From positions 76,573,492 through 76,637,491 of the forward strand of contig NC_057867.1 in the NCBI RefSeq assembly GCF_019393635.1: a stretch of DNA of 64,000 nucleotides. Direction: 5' to 3'. Source of the stretch: Dromiciops gliroides (Eukaryota > Chordata > Mammalia > Microbiotheria > Microbiotheriidae). The stretch's first letter is position 1; every line of letters begins with the position of its first letter. The position numbers and the translations under genes were made by a program. Below are positions 56,448 to 64,000 of the stretch, piece by piece. Under the pieces are notes generated by a model. The model saw only the letters and a list, made by a program, of their open reading frames with translations, had not been told where the DNA came from and did no database searches.

Positions 56448-56781
56448 AAAAAGAAATGACTTGAGGAATTCAGAGATACTTGGGAAGACTTAGATTGACT
56501 AAGAGAAGTAAGGAATCAGAACACTATAAATAGTCATCACCATAATGTAAAAGGGAATAACACTAAAAAATCACAAAACAATTCAGATGAGAAAAATGAA
56601 CAACCTTTACTTCAAAGGATTCATGATGAAACATACTTCCTTCCTCTCAGAAAAAAGTTGGTAAACTAAAGGTATATGCTGTCATGGTCAAGGGCAAAAT
56701 TTCTTTTGTTGAACCTTGCTTCTAAGTTACTTACAAGAAAAGAGTCGATCAGAGGGCTGTATTGGGAAGTTACAATTATTA

Positions 56782-56925
56782 TTTTTTGGGGTGGGGCAAT
56801 GAGGGTTAAGTGACTTGCACAGGGTGACACAACTAGTAAGTGTCAAGTATCTGAGGCCAAACTTGAACTCAGGTCTTCCTGAAACCAGGGTGGGTGCTTT
56901 ATCCACTGTGCCACCTAGCTGCCCC
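56782..56925 (-). mobile_element. tRNA-derived SINE, antisense (first of a pair)
   Basis: gtggggcaatgagggttaag to gtgccacctagctgcccc. It directly abuts a second antisense copy. Confidence 0.92.
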
Positions 56926-57094
56926 TATGTTTTGTTTTGTTTTGGGGTTTGTTTGTTTTTGTGGGCAATGGCGGTTAAGTGACTTGCCCAGGGTCACACA
57001 GCTAGTTAAGTGTCAGGTGTCTGAGGCCAGATTTGAACTCAGGTACTTCTGACTCCAGGGCCAGTGTTTTAACCACTGTGCCATCTAGCTGCCC
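56926..57094 (-). mobile_element. tRNA-derived SINE, antisense (second of a pair)
   Basis: Begins with its (TTTTG)n/T-rich tail and ends tgtgccatctagctgccc. The pair is head-to-tail. gtatgc follows and ctatg precedes, so the second probably landed in or next to the first. Confidence 0.92.
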
Positions 57095-57399
57095 GTATGC
57101 TTTACAATTTCAATAGATACCTTTGCCTTGAAGCAATTAGGCCCCTCTGGTTGAGTATTAAAAGTGAACTCATCATTGGGAATTTGTGAACTTGAGTTTG
57201 GAAACTGCAGACCCTCAGAGCTCCTTGAACGCTGGTCATTGGTCACAATTATTTTTTAAAAGAATCAAAACTTTTTAAAAAGGCACATAAAGAAGACCAA
57301 AGCAAGACCAAATAACAAAATAAATACAAAAGCATTGTCTTTTAAGATTAGTATTAGGACTGCTAAAATCCCAAATGAGTTGAAGCTAGTGAGCAAAGC

Positions 57400-58445
57400 T
57401 AAGAATAACTAATAATAGTGTTTTTTAAGCCATACTAATGAAAATAGGGGAGTCAAAGAAAGGATAAGGAGAGAGCCTGGAGTGAATGGCATGATGGATG
57501 AAGATAAATGATGATGGAAAAAAGGCAGAAATACTCGACTCATTTTGCTTCTGTTTTCTCTAGTAAAGAATATGGCTTTTGGACTAGAAATGAAAGAATC
57601 GAAATGTCTGATACAGTAGGTAGTTGATACAAAAGGTAAGAAGTACTGAAATGCCCTCAATAAGCATGTAACCAACCCCCAAAAGGCTAGCAGCTGAGTC
57701 AAATATAATGAGACAATTTAACTGAGATGAATTTCTAGCACTGTACTCTCGTTCAAAAAATCAACTTCATGAGTACAAGGTGGTAGAGGAATGGCTAGAC
57801 AAGAATCTGCAAAATATCTAGGGGTTTTAGTGGGATGTAAACTTAGTATGAATCAACATTGTGACACGGTGGCAAAAGAAAGCTAATGTGATCTCAGGGT
57901 ACATTAAGAGAGGCATAGTGCCCAGGACTGAAGGAGTGATAGTCCTGCTATATTCTTACTGGGTTAGACCATATGTGGAAGACAGTGTAAAATTCTGGAT
58001 GCTACATTTTTGGAAGTGCCCAGGATAGTGATGGGTCTGGAGATCAGACTGTTTGCTTATCAGTTTAAGGAGGTTGGGATGTTTTTGTTTTTTTCCTGAA
58101 AGAGATTAAGGGGGAAACACTAGCTATTCTTAAGTACCTGAAAGGTTGTCATGTAAGGAAGGAATTACAACTGTTCTCAGCCCTAGAAGGCAGCACTAGG
58201 AACAAGAGGTAGAGTTTCAAAGAGACCAATTTAGACTTGATATCAGGAAAACTTCCTAACAGTTAGAAGTATTCAAAAGTAGAATGGGTTGCCTAAGTAA
58301 GCGATGACTTTCACCTCACACCAGGACTTCAGGTAAAAGCTGGATGATGACCTGGAAAGTATGTTATAGAGAGGGTACTTATTCAGGTAAGCATTAGGAC
58401 TGATCCCGTATGTGGTCCATTCCAACTCTGAGAGACTATGATTCA
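57400..58445 (+). mobile_element. CR1/L3 LINE, about 1 kb
   Basis: Sense CR1/L3 with segments in order: actcattttgcttctgtttt, gtacaaggtggtagaggaat, aatatctaggggttttagtg, aagagaggcatagtgcccag, ctaggaacaagaggtagagt, ttcctaacagttagaagtat and ccaactctgagagactatga. Frames are broken. Confidence 0.75.
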
Positions 58446-58449
58446 TCTA

Positions 58450-59730
58450 TGTACAAAACAGTTAATTGAGAGTCCAGGGAAGTATGGAGTAAGTGACAGA
58501 ATGAGTCAAAAACATGATAAACATTACATATACAAATCTATGGAAAGTCTGGAGGAACTGGGAAAGGACTTGAGGCACAGGGGGGTACTTAAGATGCTAC
58601 TGTCATAGTTCCTGACATGTAAAAAACTTTTTGAAAAACGATGCCCGTCAAATAGCTGTTTTTTCCTTCTATAACTCCAAACGTCCTGATGTTTTGAAAC
58701 CTCTGGATACTTGATTTCATTGTTCAGCTTTCCAACAGATGCTTGCTGTCATAATAACATAGCCTACAATCAACTTTTTCATTTACTCTAAGTCAGTGAC
58801 TTATCTTCAGACATCACCATACCTATAACTTTTCAATGTTCCAGAAACCAATGAGCTCTTTGTAGGGACAGTTCATATCTTCTAAATGTTTCATATTCCA
58901 TACTGCACCTAGTATACAGTAAACACTCAATTATTGGTAGGACTGAATCAAATTAAAAAGACTCACATGACTGTGTGTCATTTTCTTGGGGATTTTGAGA
59001 ATGGGATGTTTTTATCTTACAAACTAAGAAGCGAGCACAGATAAGCCATCAGCAGCACCCTCCCGCCCCTGTCAACTCAAGGAAAATGGACATTGTTTTA
59101 CTTATCCAAGAATAAACTTTTCTATTTGAACTGAATTCTCACAGCTCATACAAGCAACCATAACTAAACCACACTATATTACAACAACATTATGAAACAA
59201 GCCCAGACAAGACAGAAGGAGAAGGGAAATGTTAAACAAATTGAGTTGCTTCTGTTGAGTGTTATCATACAGGAATAGATCACAGAAGAAAAAGACTCAA
59301 GGACTCCTCACTGTCAATGCTGGTGAAGACCTTTGAAATACCGACATTCTGCCTCTCAGGCCTTGAGATCAGTGATTTTGCCCAGCTTCCACATCTGGCT
59401 ATTCCTTAAAGCCTTATTATCTGAGACTCTTCCAGCCAGAGGCACTGGAGCTAAAATCTCATTCAAGTGTGGCAGCAACTAAAGTAAATGATAGTTAGAA
59501 AAATAAAAATTCACCCCCCAACAAAGCAAGAAAAGAAATTTTACTTAGAAAAAATACCCATCCAGATCACGAGATTGCTGTATTCAACAGGATTTGCCCT
59601 AGTAGAGCTACAGCCCAAACATTTGTTACCCTAAAACAAATAGGTGAATATCTTTCAGGCAAAGCCAAGAAGTTTTTTATGCTTTATAATGCCTGCCTGC
59701 TAGAGTTTATCCATCATATCCAATTACATT
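58450..59730. other. mostly unassigned; small L2 tail
   Basis: A probable L2 terminus in sense lies at 58880-58950 (ctagtatacagtaaacactc). The rest was not assigned. Confidence 0.4.
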
Positions 59731-59767
59731 AAGACTATACTATTAAAAAAAAAAGACTATACTATTA

Positions 59768-59928
59768 TCCGAAGGGAAGCTAGGTGGCACAGTGGATAAA
59801 GCACTGGCCCTGGATTCAGGAGGACCTGAGTTCAAATCTGACCTCAGACACTTGACACTTACTAGTTATGTGATCCTGGGCAAGTCACTTAACCCCAGTT
59901 GCCTCACCAAAAAAAAAAAAAAAAAAAA
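59768..59928 (+). mobile_element. tRNA-derived SINE with triplicated target site
   Basis: Full-length copy with a 20-base A tail. The motif AGACTATACTATTA occurs three times: about 59732-59745, 59754-59767 and 59928-59941. The second and third are each preceded by a poly(A) run. Confidence 0.92.
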
Positions 59929-59944
59929 GACTATACTATTATAC

Positions 59945-62540
59945 ATTAGGTCATGACATGCAGACACCCTGTGTAAGGGACATCAACCATCTCTTGGATC
60001 ATCCCCTTACCCTTAGACCAAGCTTTTCCAAAATTATTCCTCACAGATGCAAGTCTGTCCTAGTTGTTCAAATATCCAATCAAGTTTATATAATAAAGGA
60101 TCTCCCTTAGTAGTTTAATCTTGCCTTGACCTTGATAAATCAAATTTCTGTGTCCCAATATTAGAGCTGAAAATGAATTCTTTGCCCATAAAACAATCTG
60201 CTTATCACATCCAGCATGAAGACAACATCCCATCAAAGAATTATACAACACCAACAGGAAACATGTGGTAGTATGCTTCCAGGCAGAGCTCTAGACCTCA
60301 TCCAAATTCTGGAGATTGGTCTTACTCTGGATTTGTGCTTTCAAGAACCCATATGTAGGATTGTCTATAGGGTGCACCATGATGGTTGGAAAGCCCACCT
60401 ATCCTGAGCTACACTAAACCAGGATGCAGGTGGCATAGTTAAGCGGTATTGTATCCTTAGAATTCAAGTTATGGGAAACAGCTTAAATTTCAACTGACCT
60501 TATTAAAAGGGACTCATTTGTTTTCCTTAATAGTACTAGAAAAAATATTCAAAATTCTCGTGGATAATCAAATGCTTTGAGAAAGAAATTGTAAACTAGC
60601 TCCCCTGCCCCATGACTTTGTATTAAGCTGCTTTGTATTTTCTTTCAAAACAAATATGATTATATCTTATTAAATATTCAAAGATTTATGTCTAACATCT
60701 TTGTTTATTTTCCATTTTCATGGAAGTACCAAGGAGTTAAAAATACCTCTGCTGATGTGTATTTTCTCCTTCATATTTCATCTAGTATTCACTAATCAAC
60801 TTTACTAAAGCAATAAATTAAGGAAAACTCTGAGTGAAATTACTATATATCTGGAAGTAAGTTATGAATCTCAAAAAAAAAATCAAAGCTTCAAAATGTA
60901 TTTTCCCCCAGAATTTAATTAGCTAAAACTGTTTGGTCAATCAGCCCTTCCTTCCTTCAGCCTAATTAAACTTGGCTGAACTAACTTTTCAATTTAGGCA
61001 CCATCCTGATCCTGGTATCTAATAAGACATATGTGTGGTTTTTTGTTTTGTTTTGTTTTAGTCACCTACACCTAAAGCTTCCTATAAATCTGGTCAATGG
61101 GTCATTTGGGCCCCAGTGCAATAAAAAATGAAAATGGATTGGGACTTCGGGAAAATTACCAGTTAGCAAGTTTAAATACAACATAAGCCAAGAGATACAG
61201 CTCTCCTGAGGACAACAGCATCTCAAGGTACACCACATTCTGACACTGTTTCTCCGAAGAGATGAGTCTTGCTTTGGCAGGCAGGAAATTCCCTTGCCAA
61301 GGAAACGCCAAGCTCCCTCACATGTTTCTGCTTAGTGGGAGAAAGCAGCAGGTAGCTTCTCCTGATGAGGGAGAGGAGGCAGTTGGCAAGAGCCACGGGT
61401 GGCCGCTGAGGGGGAGGTGTCATCTGGGATGCTCGACAGGTGGCTGTGGCTCTAGAGAAGGAGGTGACAGTTGGAGAGAGCAGCAGGTGTTTGCTTTGGA
61501 GGAGAGGGACCTCTCACCAGACTTGTCAGTGACTGTTTCTGTGTGCGACTTTGCAATACTCTGGTACCAGGCATTTCCCCTGACAGCTCAAATATGCCTA
61601 AAAATAATTCCAGAGCCTATTCTTTCGTTGGCTGAACAAAAAGGAATAAGGTACTATTGGAGCTTATGATAAGGCCAAGAACTCAACAGTAGCAGGAGGT
61701 TAAGGGTGACCAAATTTTCCAATTGCTGTTCAACAAAATTGCTAAAGCTAAGATGAAAATTCAACGTCTTTTGCACGAATCTGAACACTGTAAATATGCT
61801 CCATTTTCAGAGCATACAGGATGTAATCGTCTAAATTGACGAGAAAAGTAAGAGCAGTGAAAGAGAACGACAGTTAAGTTACAAAAAATAGTTTCAAAAA
61901 AATAAATTCACTACCACCATAATTTTATTTTTGGTGTGTCTGGGTGATTGCACCTTATGTCTTGAACTTCAGACGGCTCTCGGAAAGACCCTCTTGCAAT
62001 CAACAGGAGATATCAAAAAGGTGTCACCTGGTACTTTATTTATTTCCCTTTGGATGAATAAAGAAGTGAGAAGGCATGTGAAATTCCCAGGAACCTTCCT
62101 CTTCCCCTATTCTTTTTAGGACTTGGCAGGACCTCATTATTGTTATCAGGGTGGGGGAAGTGGAAAAAATGATAAATGACAATGGAAATGGTGTTTATCT
62201 GGAGCATACTCCTCAATGGAAATTTTTGCTCCCAGGGCAAATACTGCATATCACAAATAGGAAAAGCACATTCAATTGGAAGGAGTGGGGTGGGAAAGAA
62301 GAGAAGGCAATAAGAAAGATCAGCCCAATCCATCACTTGTAGCTTTTAAACTGATTTTTAAGTACTATAGGTTTTGTAATAATGAATGACTGTATTATCA
62401 ACCTCATGAAACATTTGTGCCCTGGAACAAATCTCCAGTAACTCTAACCTAGTTACAACTTTGAGCTGCAGTAATAGGAAGAGAAACACAACATCACTTT
62501 CATAACTTCCCATTGGGTTGTGGGGAAGTTTAGAGAGATG
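59945..62540. other. no recognisable feature (2.6 kb)
   Basis: The longest stretch without a recognised repeat. It includes a locally GC-richer segment at 61250-61520 with a 135-codon plus-strand frame (61262-61669), which I could not match to a family and which has no supporting splice or promoter signal. This stretch may be the best candidate for conserved single-copy DNA. Confidence 0.35.
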
Positions 62541-62558
62541 ATGTTGTTTGTCCTTCAT

Positions 62559-63412
62559 TTTTTATTAAGAATTTTATTTTTCTAGAGCACTGGCCCTGGA
62601 CTCAGGAGTACCTGACTTTAAATCCGGCCTCAGACACCTTAACACTTACTAGCTGTGTGACCCTGGGGAAGTCACTTAACCCCAATTGCCTCACTAAAAA
62701 AAAAATAATTTTATTTTTCAAAATTACAAATTTTGACATCAATTTTTAAAAACATTGTGTTCCAATTTCTCTTACTCCCTTCCCTCTCCCCACAAGAACT
62801 AAAGCAATTCAATATAAGCTATACATGAGTAGTCATGCAAAACATCTCCACGTTAGCCAGGTTGTGAAAGAAAATAGACAAAAACAAAACTTCAGGTTAA
62901 GGAACTATCAAAAAAATTATGCTTCAATCTGTTTTCAGATACCACCAGTTCTTTCTCTGCAGATGGATTACAATTTTCATAAGTCTTGCAGTTATCTTGG
63001 ATCATTGCATTGGTGAAAATAACCAAGTAATTCACAGCAGATCAATTTACACTATTGCTCTTATTTTGTATACAGGACATTTCACTCTGCATCAGTTCAT
63101 GTAGGTCTTTCCAGGTTTTTCTGAGAGCATCCTGCTCATCATTTTTTTTTGTTTCCGATAAAGGAACTAAAAAAATCTGTTTCAATCTGTATTCAAATAC
63201 CATTAGTTCTCTCTCTGTAGATGGATTGCATTTTTCATAAGATCCTCAGAGTTGTCTTGGATCACTGCATTGCTGAAAATAACCGAGTCATTCACAGCAG
63301 ATCATCTCACAATATTACTGTTATTTTGTATACAGTACATTTCACTTTGCATCAGCTCATGCAGGTCCCTTCAGATCTTTCTGACAGTATCCTGCTCATC
63401 ATGTTTTTATAG
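62559..63412 (-). mobile_element. L1 LINE 3' end, antisense, with SINE insert and internal duplication
   Basis: Complement of a marsupial L1 3' UTR and ORF2 end: atacatgagtagtcatgcaa, gttagccaggttgtgaaaga, ttgcattggtgaaaataacc and tctgcatcagttcatgtagg, ending at 63410 in tttttatagcaaac, the complement of the EYY region. A segment is present twice (62899-63140 and 63164-63402). Confidence 0.8.
62581..62707 (+). mobile_element. tRNA-derived SINE, 5'-truncated
   Basis: Begins at agagcactggccctggactc and runs to aaccccaattgcctcac plus A tail. AATTTTATTTTTC is duplicated on both sides. Inserted into the antisense L1. Confidence 0.92.
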
Positions 63413-63417
63413 CAAAC

Positions 63418-63575
63418 TACATTTATATAGTACTTTAAAGAGAGATTTCCTTACAATGAACCCATAAGGTTGATTATTGCAACAACAGTAATAGATAACT
63501 TTTATATAGTACCTCAAACTTGACAAATAATTTTCTTCACAACAGCCCAGCAAAGTAAGTACCATATGCTTTGCC
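63418..63575 (-). mobile_element. CORE-SINE tail fragments, antisense (two)
   Basis: acatttatatagtactttaa at 63420 and acttttatatagtacctcaa then cttcacaacagcccagcaaa at 63498-63555 are two partial copies of the same marsupial SINE 3' end. Confidence 0.5.
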
Positions 63576-63584
63576 ATCGTCATT

Positions 63585-63705
63585 ATCAAGCAATCATCAA
63601 TTATCATCCATCAATCCTCATCATCATTGTCAATCAATCCTCATCTTTCTCCAATCAACATCAATCTCTCAATAGATCAATTCATCATCATCATCTTACA
63701 TTACT
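63585..63705 (+). repeat. (CAAT/ATC)-rich low-complexity sequence
   Basis: Irregular atcatc, caatca and ccatca units over about 120 bp. Confidence 0.8.
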
Positions 63706-63894
63706 CTTGCCTCTGCTTCAAAGATTCTTTCACAATTACTACTGTTAATTGTTTCCCTCCATCCTATTTCCTTCCCATGATATTTACTCTATTTTCTATC
63801 TTATTTTACCCCATCCTTCCTCTTCCTCTTTCATCCCTCCCTCATTATCCCTTTATCCTCCTACTTTCCTGCATTGTTAGATAGATTACTCCAC

Positions 63895-64000
63895 TCAATA
63901 TATATATATATATATACCTGTATTAGATTACCTGCTGTCTGGGGCAGTGGGAGGGAGAAAAATTGGAAATTGGAAATCTTGTATAAACAAATGTTGAAGA
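63895..64000 (+). mobile_element. L1 LINE 3' UTR, cut by the window end
   Basis: (TA)n, then attagattacctgctgtctg, a short G-rich run and gtataaacaaatgttgaag. It matches the L1 end at 30105-30235 base for base over most of its length. Confidence 0.85.

Larger units (their letters stand above)
54480..56775 (+). mobile_element. L1 LINE, RT to 3' end relic
   Basis: Sense L1. The catalytic box is SSFADDI, stop, LYVEIL near 54600-54636, preceded by an EKEIEGINTGKEEE-like stretch. Later parts include the 54940-55075 block (GTELEKINKICM-like) and the 56215-56290 pre-EYY segment. Two SINEs (55355, 56285) and a (TA)n array (55875) interrupt it. There are many stops. Confidence 0.75.

Noticed and set aside
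62533-62558. tgttgtttgtccttca near the L1 end as another copy of the tail-sharing LINE
   Set aside because: Only about 16 bases match the LINE tail, too short to support an element.
1-64000. CRISPR arrays, operons, riboswitches or bacterial signals
   Set aside because: The DNA is mammalian. The regularly spaced repeats are microsatellites and dispersed SINEs, not spacer arrays.

Overview
This looks like mammalian, specifically marsupial, nuclear DNA. It is AT-rich and CpG-poor, with no recognisable functional protein-coding gene, and it is packed with retroelements. The lineage call rests on about 15 copies of a tRNA-derived SINE (head cagctaggtggcacagtgga, then a cctcagacacttgacactta-type body, then an A-rich tail). 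That family is typical of Australian marsupials and their relatives, in contrast to the differently worded opossum SINE. Marsupial-type L1 tails and abundant old L2, CR1/L3 and RTE LINEs fit the same picture. The window is best read as intergenic or intronic. Almost every open frame in it is either a decayed LINE frame or chance.

Layout. 0.5-1.3 kb: a possible broken coding relic on the minus strand. 3-7.6 kb: L2/RTE pieces, a CR1/L3 copy and a long L2 split by an L1. 7.6-11 kb: CR1/L3 copies. 11.7-16.6 kb: a 4.7-kb L1 relic (endonuclease to 3' end) carrying a SINE that itself carries a solo LTR. 17-24.5 kb: SINEs, a composite SINE, L2, CR1 and an internally deleted L1. 25.1-25.6 kb: a 480-bp polypurine tract. 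26.2-27.4 kb: an L2 with a hAT element inside. 29.6-30.3 kb: an L1 3' end with near-perfect target duplications. 31-32 kb: a BovB-like RTE. 32.0-34.7 kb: a processed YTHDF3 pseudogene interrupted by a LINE. 35-36.3 kb: an L1 3' piece and a second RTE-type LINE. 38.8-40.4 kb: a CR1/L3 copy with nested SINE and L2. 40.4-50.4 kb: MIR/CORE-SINE, L2, a solo LTR, a tRNA-Ile-like sequence and a pair of unclassified repeats. 50.6-51.5 kb: an L1 5' end inserted on its own. 54.5-56.8 kb: an L1 with SINEs. 57.4-58.4 kb: CR1/L3. 59.7 kb: a SINE with three copies of its target site. 62.5-64 kb: an antisense L1 with a tandem duplication, CORE-SINE fragments and a further L1 3' end.

No genes act together here. 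What can be read is a history of insertions: L2, CR1/L3 and MIR oldest, then L1 and RTE, then the lineage SINE and solo LTRs. The most informative objects are the YTHDF3 retrocopy, a LINE and SINE that share a 3' tail, an L1 5'-end-only insertion with target duplications, the triple target-site SINE and the unclassified duplicated segment at 47.7 and 49.8 kb. I found nothing that supports a new protein system. Repeat family names are from recognition by eye, not from a database search.
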